NCBI GenBank assembly: GCA_023053575.1
Contig: JAKZAP010000006.1
Location: forward strand, 18,237,280 to 18,301,279
Length of the DNA stretch: 64,000 nt
DNA from: Branchinecta lynchi
Lineage: Eukaryota > Arthropoda > Branchiopoda > Anostraca > Branchinectidae
Direction: 5' to 3'
This document shows positions 1 to 10,450 of this stretch, one piece after another (within the stretch, counting starts at the first letter, position 1; the number at the start of each line of letters is the position of its first letter). Position numbers and translations under genes: made by a program. The notes below the pieces were generated by a model. That model ran no database searches. It saw only the letters and a program-made list of their open reading frames with translations, and was not told the DNA's origin.

Positions 1-955
1 ATTATTTTCTCGCCGGACAAGCAGTTCACCCGGAATCCGGCCAACCCGGAAAGTTTTTTAAAAGTAAAAGTTTGAAGTTGATTAGCGCTTCAATGTAGAG
101 GTAAGGAAACATGCTTGCCGGACAAGTAGTTCGCCAGGAATCCGGACGAAACCTGAAATTTGCAGAAGTCGGGCTAAGGAAGGAAGTTTTGAACTCGATG
201 AGATAGTCGATATATGGTGGTCATACATGCTGAGCGCAGATCTGAAACAATTTTCTGGCCGGGCAAGTATTCACCCGGAATCCGGCGAGTCTTGCGTCGA
301 TTAGAGGTTCGGAAAAAAAGAGGTTCGCAACGGGGGCAAGAACACGGAATGAATCTATTTCTGAACTTTATTTCCTGTGTGACAAGGGATTCCACTGAAA
401 TTTGCCAAAATCTAGAAATTTGGTAGACTCGAAAAGTCAAATTTTTGAGTCGACTATTGAAATTATTAAATGCAAAGCCGTCCAGTCTCGAAGTAACATA
501 GGGAACGTCAGCTCAACCGTTAGAACGTCCGCCTGCGAGACGTTCTTGGTTTGCCTTTCGGTGTCACCAGCTATTTTGATCTGCATATATTTTGCGAAGT
601 TTTAGAGCGGGTAGGTGTCGATTAAAGAGTCGACATAAATACATACTGAACCCGTCTCTGACCTTTATTATCCTGTCGGAAAAGAAATTCGCCCGAATAT
701 AGTTAAAACAAGGAAATTCGTAATAGCAGATATGAGATATGAGGGGTAGACATGCATGCTGAATCCTTATCTCAACATGGTTTTCTCGGATGATTAGCGG
801 TTTGGCGGTAATTTATCAACAAAACACCACTACGGTATCATGTATGTTTATTATCAATCGGCTGATTAGTGATAAATGGTAAAAATGTTTAAGTAGTCTG
901 ACAAAGACCGGATATCCACCGATTGTCTGGATCAAAACTAGACCTACGTTGCCTG
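1..955 (+). repeat. Family 1 repeat, partial copy a
   Basis: Units of the form 'colour of' CGCCGGACAAG...CCCGGAATCCGG...GACATGCTGAA recur with a spacing of roughly 100-140 bp, as in the complete copy at 43863-45144. The final stretch (about 800-950) matches the last 150 bases of that copy, including the GTCTGGATCA block. The beginning is cut by the window edge. Short ORFs here are not supported as genes. Confidence 0.75.
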
Positions 956-983
956 AGCAACGTGAAGTGTTGCGGCAAACTTT

Positions 984-1024
984 GTCCGGCTTCGCCGACT
1001 AAAGTGTTGCGAGGGCAACACTTT
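984..1024. other. Two adjacent short hairpins
   Basis: AAAGTGTTGC-GAGG-GCAACACTTT at 1001-1024 is a perfect 10-bp stem with a 4-base loop. It is preceded at 984-999 by a smaller imperfect hairpin GTCCGGC-TTC-GCCGAC. Nothing coding is nearby. It may be a cruciform-forming repeat end or a relic of a foldback element. Confidence 0.5.
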
Positions 1025-1084
1025 GGTTTTGTTTCTTCACTGTCGGTTAAATGCTGAAGCAACTAATCGAAGCTTATCAAACGG

Positions 1085-2275
1085 TATGTTCTAAGAAGAA
1101 CAAAATCAATAATCACATGATCAAAGGCTATTCTTCAGTGTTGTAAAAACAACAACAAAAGAATATCGGAAGAAGGGACTAAATTGACTTTGCAGTCAGT
1201 TGACCTTTATCGTTTTCAATCGTAGACATCGTGACGGACGAAAACTTGGGACAATATCTTATATAATCTAGTTGGTATTATAAAGCTATGCCTAACTTTT
1301 CAGGATTAAAATACCATAGGTAACACTACTGATTATTACGAAACTACCTCATTGTTTTACACTATCGTTGGTACCCGTTGCGTAAACAGTTGATCCTAGT
1401 TTACAGCGGTAGACCATCGATACGAACTTTAGATTTATAGAAATCGAATACATGTGCACCAATCTGCACAAATTTCTAGCCCCTCGTGAACCGATTCCTA
1501 CTTACAAGTCTCTCTCTCATCATATACATCAAGTTCACCGGAAACAAATAGTGGGTACGCCAGCTAGCAAAAGTTGCAAACCCCTCATCGCTGAAGATGA
1601 TAACAGGTGATTATCACTATGTTCTAAATAGAATCACCACATGATCAAAAGCTATTGTTCAGCGTAGTAAAAACAACAAAAAAGAATATCGGAAGAAGGG
1701 ACTAAATTGACTTTGCAGTCAGTTGAACTTTATCCGTTTCAATGGTAGAAATCGTGACGGATGAAAACTTGGAACAATAGGCGTATTCTCGCCGTTCCCC
1801 GAGGACTCGACTTGAGGAGCCCCCGCGTTTTTCTTTGTCCCGGGGAGTCACTCCCCGTGTTCTCGCAAGTCCTCGCTGGCGGGGAATGTCCGATTATCAT
1901 CACCATCATTAAAAAGGACTCCCTTTCAGATTCGGAGGGGAATCAATTTTTGCTGATGTTGGTGCAATGTAAAATTAAATAAAATTAATCAGAATAAACA
2001 AAACCCGAAATAAAGTGGATCCCGACTAATTTCTCAACTGCATATTTTTTTGTTCGAACCAAATTTATTTTGGAAGCATTCCCCGTGTTCTCTCTGTCTC
2101 TGTACTCCGAGTCCGCGTGGAGTGACTCCCTCTATTCTCGCCGTTCCCTTTGATTCCCCGAGGTGTCCCCGGGGAACGGCGAGAAAACGCCTAATATCTT
2201 ACATAATCTAGTTGGTATTACAAAGCTATCCGTAACTTTTCAGGATTAAAATACCACAGATGACACTATTATGTA
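1085..2275. repeat. Direct duplication, second copy interrupted
   Basis: About 250 bases at 1085-1340 recur from about 1619 to 2275, sharing for example GGAAGAAGGGACTAAATTGA and CTAGTTGGTATTA. The second copy is split by the 414-bp insertion at 1779-2192. The intact first copy shows the pre-insertion sequence. Confidence 0.75.
1779..2192. mobile_element. 414-bp TIR element with 3-bp target duplication
   Basis: The left end AGGCGTATTCTCGCCGTTCC is mirrored at the right end by GGAACGGCGAGAAAACGCCT. AAT flanks both sides (1776-1778 and 2193-2195), and the undisturbed homologous copy near 1255 has only one AAT. No transposase is encoded, so this is a non-autonomous DNA transposon. A 3-bp duplication would fit a PIF/Harbinger-like or similar superfamily, but I cannot assign one. 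Confidence 0.7.
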
Positions 2276-2773
2276 AGATGGACGCTTAAAATAATGCAAA
2301 GGAGACCCGGGACGACGCCGTTGCCCCCCCCCCCCCCCATTAGGTTGCGGCGAAATGACGCTTCTGATAACATGAACTGAATGCTAGTGCTTATAACAAG
2401 TATCTGGGGAAAAGATACAGGGTTGAAACAGACGGCTCTCACGCTGGACTCAAATTGCCCTGTCACATTAATCTGTCTCCAGCCCAGCAGTTGTGGGTTA
2501 CAGCTGGAAAATCAGTGTTTCCGGATGGGGTCTTGGGCCGTCGTTTTACATTTTGTATTTAGTGTTACATTATACTTCTGCCAGTAAAGAGTTGTGTCCC
2601 GTTAACTGTCCGTTAACTGTCTGGGAATAAAGAACAGTGTGTTCGACCAGAAGCCTCAAGAACGCTACCTATCAGATCAAGAATAACGACTTATAGCATC
2701 AGAAGAAACCCCGTTATATGCTGTACGCCCCACTAAGCTGAAGGAGTTTCAGAACCAGGAAAAAGTTACCCAC
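2276..2773. other. No gene recognised
   Basis: This is intron DNA downstream (on the minus strand) of the last visible rootletin-like exon. It contains a poly-C run at about 2324-2338. ORFs on both strands are short and show no recognisable motif. Confidence 0.5.
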
Positions 2774-2968
2774 CTCTAGCTGTCGAACTTTTGCCTCCAT
2801 TCCAGTTCTCTCCAGCTTCAGTCTGCTTATCTCTTGCTCCAGCCCTTCCCCAATAACGCCGCGGTTGTCCAGGTCCATTTGTACCTGAGAGCACTCTCGT
2901 TCCAGGATAACCAGGTGGGTGCTCAAATCTTCTCTGCTCTTCTCTGACTCTTGGAGATCCATCAGATA
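2774..2968 (-). CDS. Rootletin-like protein, exon 7 (last visible)
   Basis: This minus-strand exon of 195 bases gives 65 codons in phase 0. The acceptor is AACTTTTCAG before position 2968 and the donor is GTGGGT after 2774; a GTAACT 4 bases further on is an alternative. The encoded segment is a continuous charged heptad coiled coil (LQESEKSREDLSTHLVILER) ending in VRQLE. It follows in frame from the exon at 13029-13488. The gene continues to the left of the window. The rootletin assignment rests on the style of the whole chain of exons, especially exons 1 and 3, rather than on this exon alone. Other large centrosomal coiled-coil proteins are possible. Confidence 0.6.
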
Positions 2969-2984
2969 CTGAAAAGTTTCTTTT

Positions 2985-3625
2985 TAAATATCAATATTGT
3001 TTGCAATTAAAGCTCATGGCACGGCATTCCTTCTCCAACGTTTCCCTGAAGTACAGCCTGACGAGGATCCTTGCCAAGAACGGCCAAAATATCGCTGACA
3101 AAGCCTTGTAGCTGACGTATCCGTTTTAAGCATTGTTTGAATATATATCATAACAGTAATAATATAAAATATTCACAAACTATATGCGTAGGCAGGCCTA
3201 TTATGATTTATGTGTGTGTTCATAAGTTCTATCCATGACTTTACCAAAGAAATTTGGCATGAGCCATCATAAGCTTTTAGCGAATAAAAAGATTTATCTA
3301 TCCATCATATCTATCTATCTATCTAAACTGGATGGCAGGTCGTTAAGCCTCTACAAAATTCTTAGTTTACATTTCTTCTAAATTTGCGCAAGGAGAAAAT
3401 GTCACTTGACACTATGCTCATGGCAATCATGGCGATCCATGAGATACTGAAATTTTGTTTTTGTTAATATCAATATTGTTTGCAAGGCTCATGGCATGGC
3501 ATTCCTTCTCCAACGTTTCCCTGAAGTTCGACAGCCTGACGAGGACCCTTGTCAAGAAGGGCCAAAATATCGCTGCCAAAGAATCGTAGCTGGCGTATCC
3601 GTTTCAAGCAAGGTTTGAATATATG
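2985..3625. repeat. Duplicated intronic segment of a dispersed repeat
   Basis: Two copies (about 2985-3140 and 3455-3625) share CATTCCTTCTCCAACGTTTC, a CCTGACGAGGA block and an AATATCGCTG block. Further copies lie at about 5045-5230 and 40312-40500, so this is a dispersed repeat family that also duplicated locally. A TCTA microsatellite lies near 3300-3325. Confidence 0.7.
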
Positions 3626-3699
3626 CTCATTGCAATCCTAGAAGAGGGCTAAAACAGAGGAACGCGAGGCGTCGACGCGTTGTTGTGACGTAGGGGTAA

Positions 3700-4500
3700 T
3701 TTATTTTATTCAAAATTGGTTTGAGTATCCTTTGGGTCAAAGTACAGGTCAAGTTCGTATACGGCCTGGTAGCCGCTTATCTGGGGATGGGGGAGGGGGG
3801 TTTAATCAGAGGGGTGAAACAAATATTGGTCTACAGCTAATTAGCTATTCTATTTAGAGGTAACGAGGCATGCTAAATCCATATCCAGCTTGATTATCTA
3901 GCCAGACAGGTTGTTCACCCAAAATCGTCGTTTCGAGACATAATTTAGTGGTAAGGGAATAGAGACATGCCGAAGTCACGCCTGAACTTTATCTTTTGCT
4001 GGAAAATTAGTTCTGCCGGATTTCTGCCAAAATCTGGATTTCTGCCAAATTCGGTAAAAGTAAAAGTTTTTTCTGAAGTTGATTACAAGTCGGTCCCTGA
4101 GTAAGGAGACATGCTGAGTCCGTTTTTGAATTTCATCTTCCTGCCGGACATTTAGTTTGCCTAGTATCCGGTACCGATACCGAAAATTTGGTAGAAGCGA
4201 GGTATAACCCATGCCCTGGAACTTGATGTACATCGTTTCCCGTCACCGTGGTACCGGACACTTGGTACACATCAAACTCGACAGTCGGTAACCCCTCGGC
4301 ACTTGGTGTACACCGTTTCCCGTCACCGTGGCACCGGACACTTGGTGCAAATCAAACTCGAAAGTGAGACAGTGGCCCACTGTCAAAAGTAGCCTACTAT
4401 TCGATATAGCCTATAAGGGTGAAAATGAGTGCTGAATCAATATCTGAAAATTTATTTTCTCACCGGACAAGCAATAATGCGACCGGAAACCGCAAAAAAA
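3700..4500 (+). repeat. Family 1 repeat, copy b, diverged
   Basis: It begins with the TCCTTTGGGTCAA leader seen in other copies, then shows degenerate GCCGGACA/ATCCGG/GACATGCTGA units. Positions about 4215-4365 hold a local two-unit repeat (about 94 bp) containing CGTTTCCCGTCACCGTGG. Confidence 0.65.
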
Positions 4501-4648
4501 CAGAAATCTGATTCAATTGATGCATAATTATGAAGATCATTAGAGCTTTGGTTTGGGTTAAGAAGGACTTGAAAATAAAGGGATATAGAAAGTAAGAAAG
4601 TAAAACTGGTTACTTACTGTACTTAAAAAAAAAAACGATGAGTTGGGA

Positions 4649-4945
4649 CCAGGCCCGTATCCTGGACTGTATTTGGGGGGGGGGGGGGGGGTTGTCTGCG
4701 GGTCGGACAAAAAAGTACAAAAAAGACATAGATCAGAGGGAAAAGCCAAAAAAAAAATATTATTTTTCTAATCAAACAATGTTTACAACGGCTACGTCAG
4801 CTACGATTCTTCATCAGCCGTTGTAAACATTGTTTGATTAAATGTTTCAAAGTCAGCTTGGGCTCAAAGAATATGTATTATTTTTCTATGTTGCGGGGAG
4901 TGGGTGGGGGGTGAACCCCCAACCCCGCCCTGGATACGGCCTTGG
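4649..4945. mobile_element. 297-bp TIR element with internal perfect hairpin
   Basis: The ends CCAGGCCCGTATCCTGG and CCTGGATACGGCCTTGG are inverted repeats. TTGGGA flanks both sides (4643-4648 and 4946-4951), as expected for a target duplication. Inside, 4769-4793 and 4816-4840 form a perfect 25-bp inverted repeat around a 22-base loop. No transposase is present. The superfamily is uncertain. Confidence 0.7.
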
Positions 4946-5044
4946 TTGGGACTATTTATTCTCGACCTAGATTTTTGAAAAGTATTGCCTAATGAATCTC
5001 TCTAAGGTAAGTAAATATTACTTCAGCCCAAGATGACTGCGATT

Positions 5045-5230
5045 CATGGTTAATTTGCAGTCAGTTTGGGATCACAGTTTTACTTTTCTACCTACAATCA
5101 ATCAATCATCGTATTTATTCCTGAATATCTGTTTCACAACAAGATAACCTTGAGCCCGAGGAGGAGACTTTCGAATAAGGGCCAAAATATCGCTCAAATA
5201 AAATCAGCTGACGTATCAGTTAAGCGCTTT
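5045..5230. repeat. Dispersed AATATCGCT repeat, copy 3
   Basis: It shares the AGGGCCAAAATATCGCT and GCTGACGTATC blocks with the copies near 2985-3625 and 40312-40500. Confidence 0.6.
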
Positions 5231-5289
5231 CGCGGGTTTGTATGGATTATACTTCCACAAATCTGTCTGTGTCAGGAATCAGGTAGTTA

Positions 5290-6030
5290 AAAATATTCCT
5301 CATTGGGATCCCATAGAAACCTTTGGTCTTGTTCTGATCGCGAGCAACAAGAAAAAATCACGGTCCTTGGTCTGGGGTAATGGTTTGAACTGATAATCAG
5401 GGTTGGACGGTCACGGACTGGGATTCCTGGCAGAATTTCCAGTGCCTTTAACAATTCCTTACGAAAAGATGAGTCCGCGAAAACCTGATCGGCTGTCCGC
5501 AACTGGTAACCTAAAACGGTTTAGAAATACAATAGCCAACAAGTATGGCGTTGAATCTGAAATAGGAAATCTGAATCCTCGGTTTCTCCAGCTAATAGTG
5601 CGAACACACGATCAGGATCGGGAGCTCCCGGAATGGAATTCCTGCTCGGATTTGCGGCACCATCATCACTTCCATATGGAAAAGTTGAAATTGTTTCAAC
5701 ATGATGATGAAAGTGCAGGAAATCCGGCCGGTAAATCCTCATCGTGTGTTCGCACTTTAAGAGGAACGCGTCCTAATCCTATCTCGGAGGATACACACAA
5801 AATAAAATTGGAAGAAATAGGCAACACGAGTTTGTGCATTTTAAACCGGAGTCCACGTCAACCAAAGTCTCCACGGCCACAACGATAAAGATCGTTTGTA
5901 ATTATGAGCTAAACTTGAAACTAATTTGCACATTTGACCCTATAAGCTGAATCGTTTGTAATTAGAGGTCACTTGCATATCAATGAAGGAGCAAAAAGAG
6001 CGGAAACCCGGGAAGAACTTGTTTTTTCCT
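5290..6030. other. No gene recognised; long overlapping ORFs
   Basis: GATCCCATAGAAACCTTTGG near 5307 is a family 1 terminal sequence. From 5403 to 5888 one plus-strand frame is open for 161 codons, with shorter minus-strand frames. The composition is low-hydrophobic and I see no domain, so I do not call a gene. Confidence 0.4.
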
Positions 6031-6036
6031 AATTCG

Positions 6037-6076
6037 TATAAATGGGAGCTGCAGCGCGGTATAGGGCAGTTCAGTT
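6037..6076 (+). promoter_or_regulatory. TATA box and initiator of the YYEPETTTK gene
   Basis: TATAAAT at 6037-6043 is followed about 30-36 bases later by GGCAGTTCAGTTC. This contains TCAGT, an arthropod-type initiator, placing the transcription start near 6068-6073. A short exon with a consensus donor follows, which supports a real promoter. Confidence 0.6.
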
Positions 6077-6127
6077 CTCAGCTTCGCCAAGTGAAATACC
6101 AAGGAGACGCGAGAAGTAACTATCAAG
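6068..6127 (+). other. Non-coding exon 1 of the YYEPETTTK gene
   Basis: It runs from the inferred start to a strong donor, CAAG|GTGAGT (intron begins at 6128). The matching acceptor is CCTTTTTCAG, ending at 7519 directly before the start codon. The exon holds only 5' UTR. The 1.4-kb intron carries a MITE (6484-6869). Confidence 0.55.
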
Positions 6128-6483
6128 GTGAGTCAAAAATAGTATATTTATTATCTGGGCATAAAAAGAGTTTTCTCTTCAAATTCCGTATCCAAACCTG
6201 GACTGGTTAAGCCCAATCCAATCTTCAGATAAGCCTAACCGCTGCCACCTTCAGGCATCAAAAATGATTGAACACATTTCAAGCAAGAAAGAAAATATAA
6301 ATTAAGTAAGACATCCAAAATATTACCAACGATAAAATTTCTGCATGTTGAGATCCAAAACTCGTGAATATGCCATTGCTAATTATTCCCAGACGATTCA
6401 TTAAGCTCGTGAAAAGATCTTTGAAAGTCAAGCGTCACAGAATCGTGAGAAAAAAGTGACAGGCGGATGAAGAAAGCGGTTAT

Positions 6484-6869
6484 ACACTGTCAGAAGTTTC
6501 ATAACAGATTGCGCATAACACTTTCAAGAATAGAACCTTTTCACTTAGAAATAAAGTGTTATGACCAATCAAGTTTATACTATTTCGTGCCTAGATCTCC
6601 AACAACACGTTCAATAGGTTAAAAAACTACACTGTCAGAAGTTACATAACGACAACAGAAGGATGCGCTGTTTCATCAGATAACACTTTGGGATGTTATC
6701 TGTTATGTTTCTTTCGTTCCCATTAGTATTTTTACCAACTGAAGGTGTTGTTGGAGATCTAGGCACGAAATAGTGTAAACTTAATTGTTCATAACACTTT
6801 ATTTCTAAGTGAAAAGGTGTTATTCTTGAAAGTGTTATACGCTATCTGTTATGAAACTTCTGATAGTGT
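6484..6869. mobile_element. MITE with long terminal inverted repeats
   Basis: ACACTGTCAGAAGTTTCATA at the left is mirrored by ATGAAACTTCTGATAGTGT at the right. The inverted arms extend about 120 bases each, including AGATCT and GTGTTATGA blocks. A second, related terminus lies inside at about 6630. The same family occurs at 40593-41250. Confidence 0.75.
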
Positions 6870-7261
6870 ACCCTTTAAAATAAAATGTAGTGTTGTCATT
6901 GTTTATGATACCTTGTAGGAAGGAAGTTCCACGTATCAGTTAATAGGGAGCAGCCTACAATTGGTGTTGAGAAGAACAGCTTATTTTGGGTCAGTCTTTC
7001 CGTGACCAATAAATACTCAAGCTTGTTTGATCAAGGAAAATCGTTGCAGAAATGGTCTCAACCACTGCCTCTACCAAAATAATAATTTCAGGAAAGGTGC
7101 ATCGGATTTCTATATTTTCTTTGATTTTCACAAATCTGTCGAAATTTGCGAATTCAAAACTCACAAGTTATTTTCTAGCTTGAGCCTAAATGTCGCTTGA
7201 ATAAACCTATGCTGATCTTTCCGTTTGATGTAGTCACATAATAGTTGCGTTTTTTTTTATT

Positions 7262-7400
7262 TCAATTCCCCTCACAATTCTCTCTCAATTGTCCTGTTTC
7301 GCGTTTTTTGACCATTCAGAGAAAGCCAATTCTCCTTTTCTTGCGTTTTGTCAGAATCGAGAACGGGGAAAACTTTCCAGTTCTGCAGAAACAAAAGAAA
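7262..7400. repeat. Dispersed repeat fragment
   Basis: CTCCTTTTCTTGCGTTTTGT and CAGAATCGAGAACGGGG recur at 26930-27060. It lies in the intron before the YYEPETTTK coding exon. No coding signal is seen. Confidence 0.5.
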
Positions 7401-7519
7401 TAACCTCCCACCTTGAATCGAAACTATAAGTTGTTAGCTAGTCTTTTTTTGACAAGGTGAAAACTTCAAAATAGGAAAATAAACCCGAATCCACAAAACC
7501 GTAAAGGTTCCTTTTTCAG

Positions 7520-10450
7520 ATGTCAAGATTCGCTATTCTACTGTTGCTTACTGCTATAGTCGCGGTAGTGCAGTGCGGCCGTCGCTATGATGGGATGAAC
7601 GAGGAAACGAAGTCCGATGACTGCTGTGGCGAGAAGGCTCCAGCCTACGAGAGTGGATATGCCATGCTTGGCCAGCAGCAGCATGGGAGGCGTTACCAAC
7701 GGTCATACCCCCTGTATCCAGCGATGAAAGTCAAGTCTCCTACCGCTTTGCCCGGTCAAATCTACGCAAAAGCCAAGGTACAGGTGCAAAACAAGCCAAG
7801 AAAGATAAAATACTACCAGCCGAAGGCCACAACCAAGTACTACCAGCCTGAGACCACCACCAAGTACTACGAGCCTGAGACCACTACCAAGTACTACGAG
7901 CCTGAGACAACCACCAAGTACTACGAGCCTGAGACGACCACCAAGTACTACGAGCCTGAGACGACCACCAAGTACTACGAGCCTGAGACGACCACCAAGT
8001 ACTACGAGCCTGAGACGACCACCAAGTACTACGAGCCTGAAACAACCACCAAGTACTACGAGCCTGAGACGACCACCAAGTACTACGAGCCTGAGACCAC
8101 CAAGTACTACGAGCCTGAGACGACCACCAAATACTACGAGCCTGAGACGACCACCAAGTACTACGAGCCTGAGACGACCACCAAGTACTACGAGCCTGAG
8201 ACCACTACCAAGTACTACGAGCCTGAGACAACCACCAAGTACTACGAGCCTGAGACGACCACCAAGTACTACGAGCCTGAGACGACCACCAAGTACTACG
8301 AGCCTGAGACGACCACCAAGTACTACGAGCCTGAGACGACCACCAAGTACTACGAGCCTGAAACAACCACCAAGTACTACGAGCCTGAGACGACCACCAA
8401 GTACTACGAGCCTGAGACCACCAAGTACTACGAGCCTGAGACGACCACCAAATACTACGAGCCTGAGACGACCACCAAGTACTACGAGCCTGAGACGACC
8501 ACCAAGTACTACGAGCCTGAGACTACCACCAAGTATTACGAGCCTGAGACGACCACCAAGTACTACGAGCCTGAGACGACCACCAAGTACTACGAGCCTG
8601 AGACGACCACCAAGTACTACGAGCCTGAGACGACCACCAAGTACTACGAGCCTGAGACGACCACCAAGTACTACGAGCCTGAGACGACCACCAAGTACTA
8701 CGAGCCTGAGACGACCACCAAGTACTACGAGCCTGAGACGACCACCAAGTACTACGAGCCTGAGACGACCACCAAGTACTACGAGCCTGAGACGACCACC
8801 AAGTACTACGAGCCTGAGACGACCACCAAGTACTACGAGCCTGAGACGACCACCAAGTACTACGAGCCTGAAACAACCACCAAGTACTACGAGCCTGAGA
8901 CGACCACCAAGTACTACGAGCCTGAGACCACCAAGTACTACGAGCCTGAGACGACCACCAAGTACTATGAGCCTGAGACGACCACCAAGTACTACGAGCC
9001 TGAGACGACCACCAAGTACTACGAGCCTGAGACGACCACCAAGTACTACGAGCCTGAGACGACCACCAAGTACTACGAGCCTGAAACAACCACCAAGTAC
9101 TACGAGCCTGAGACGACCACCAAGTACTACGAGCCTGAGACGATCACCAAGTACTACGAGCCTGAAACAACCACCAAGTACTACGAGCCTGAGACGACCA
9201 CCAAGTACTACGAGCCTGAGACCACCAAGTACTACGAGCCTGAGACGACCACCAAGTACTACGAGCCTGAGACGACCACCAAGTACTACGAGCCTGAGAC
9301 GACCACCAAGTACTACGAGCCTGAGACAACCACCAAGTACTACGAGCCTGAGACGACCACCAAGTACTACGAGCCTGAGACGACCACCAAGTACTACGAG
9401 CCTGAGACGACCACCAAGTACTACGAGCCCGAGACGACCACCAAGTACTACGAGCCCGAGACGACCACCAATTACTACGAGCCCCATACCACCACCAAGT
9501 ACTACAAGCCTGAGACCACCACCAAGTACTACGAGCCTGAGACCACCATCAAGTACTACGAGCCTGAGACCACCATCAAGTACTACGAGCCTGAGACCAC
9601 CACCAAATACTACGAGCCTGAGACCACCACCAAGTACTACGAGCCCGAGACCACCACCAAGTACTACGAGCCCGAGACCACCACCAAGTACTACGAGCCC
9701 GAGACCACCACCCAATACTACGAGCCAGAGACCACCACCCAATACTACGAGCCAGAGACCACCACGCAATACTACGAGCCAGAGACCACCACCCAATACT
9801 ACGAGCCAGAGACCACCACCATGTACTACGAGCCCGAGACTACCACCAAGTATTACGAGCCCGAGACCACCACCAAGTACTACGAGCCCGAGACCACCAC
9901 CAAGTACTACGAGCCGGAGACCACCACCCAATACTACGAGCCAGAGACCACCACCCAATACTACGAGCCAGAGACCACCACCCAATACTACGAGCCAGAG
10001 ACCACCACCCAATACTACGAGCCAGAGACCACCACCCAATACTACGAGCCAGAGACCACCACCCAATACTACGAGCCAGAGACCATCACCCAATACTACG
10101 AGCCGGAAACTTCCAAATACCACCCAGTCCTTCAGTATTACGCTCCAGGTGCTGAAAAGCTGGACCATCAATCAGCCGGAAGTTACAAGTATTCATACAA
10201 TTACAAGATACAATATCCGGACGGCAGCTCTCAAACCAAGGAAGAAACCAACGTGGGAGACAGCGTCAAGGGCTCTTACAACGTTCAGCTAAGTGGCGGC
10301 CAGATGCAGAAGCAACAATATGAGATCAAGAAGTCTGTAGCCCCGTGTGTGGACGGTTCAATCTGCGGTACCTATTTGTCAAGCGACTCAGCTTTGGACA
10401 GCACGCCATCGGCCACCGGAGACTACAACCGTGGAGAAGAAACGTACTGA
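7520..10450 (+). CDS. Secreted YYEPETTTK-repeat protein with cuticle-like C-terminus
   Basis: The protein has 976 residues. Residues 1-20 are a signal peptide (hydrophobic core ILLLLTAIVAVV, cut after the QCG region). A short linker follows with a CC pair and basic/tyrosine-rich sequence. From about residue 107 to 865 there are about 84 units of YYEPETTTK, a few shortened by one codon and, near the end, with Q replacing K. The tail (about 866-976) contains YKYSYNYKIQYPDG, then KEE, GDSVKGSYNV and GG, a pattern like the Rebers-Riddiford chitin-binding domain of arthropod cuticle proteins but diverged. A structural extracellular protein, perhaps tyrosine-crosslinked and O-glycosylated on threonines, is inferred. 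The ATG directly follows an intron acceptor. The coding exon lies wholly within an intron of the opposite-strand rootletin-like gene. Confidence 0.85.
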   Translation: MSRFAILLLLTAIVAVVQCGRRYDGMNEETKSDDCCGEKAPAYESGYAMLGQQQHGRRYQRSYPLYPAMKVKSPTALPGQIYAKAKVQVQNKPRKIKYYQPKATTKYYQPETTTKYYEPETTTKYYEPETTTKYYEPETTTKYYEPETTTKYYEPETTTKYYEPETTTKYYEPETTTKYYEPETTTKYYEPETTKYYEPETTTKYYEPETTTKYYEPETTTKYYEPETTTKYYEPETTTKYYEPETTTKYYEPETTTKYYEPETTTKYYEPETTTKYYEPETTTKYYEPETTTKYYEPETTKYYEPETTTKYYEPETTTKYYEPETTTKYYEPETTTKYYEPETTTKYYEPETTTKYYEPETTTKYYEPETTTKYYEPETTTKYYEPETTTKYYEPETTTKYYEPETTTKYYEPETTTKYYEPETTTKYYEPETTTKYYEPETTTKYYEPETTTKYYEPETTTKYYEPETTKYYEPETTTKYYEPETTTKYYEPETTTKYYEPETTTKYYEPETTTKYYEPETTTKYYEPETTTKYYEPETITKYYEPETTTKYYEPETTTKYYEPETTKYYEPETTTKYYEPETTTKYYEPETTTKYYEPETTTKYYEPETTTKYYEPETTTKYYEPETTTKYYEPETTTKYYEPETTTNYYEPHTTTKYYKPETTTKYYEPETTIKYYEPETTIKYYEPETTTKYYEPETTTKYYEPETTTKYYEPETTTKYYEPETTTQYYEPETTTQYYEPETTTQYYEPETTTQYYEPETTTMYYEPETTTKYYEPETTTKYYEPETTTKYYEPETTTQYYEPETTTQYYEPETTTQYYEPETTTQYYEPETTTQYYEPETTTQYYEPETITQYYEPETSKYHPVLQYYAPGAEKLDHQSAGSYKYSYNYKIQYPDGSSQTKEETNVGDSVKGSYNVQLSGGQMQKQQYEIKKSVAPCVDGSICGTYLSSDSALDSTPSATGDYNRGEETY
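7838..10110 (+). repeat. 27-bp coding minisatellite
   Basis: About 84 tandem units of TACTACGAGCCTGAGACGACCACCAAG-type sequence are present. The left and centre are highly homogenised (CCT/ACG codons). The last third uses CCC/CCA and ACC codons and carries CAG or CAA for the last residue. A 24-bp short unit recurs at about 8095, 8412, 8922 and 9217, each preceded two units earlier by a GAAACAACC variant, which shows blockwise duplication. Confidence 0.95.

Noticed and set aside
5403..5888. 161-codon plus-strand ORF
   Set aside because: No recognisable domain, low-complexity charged composition, opposite-strand frames also open, and family 1 terminal sequence nearby. Kept only as an unassigned stretch.
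7703..10171. 822-codon minus-strand ORF rich in LRLVVLGG
   Set aside because: It is the antisense of the 27-bp coding repeat, and the period keeps it open. No start context, no independent signal.
8967..10292. 441-codon second-frame ORF (SLRRPPSTT repeats) and 8523-9089 minus ORF
   Set aside because: Other-frame shadows of the same minisatellite.
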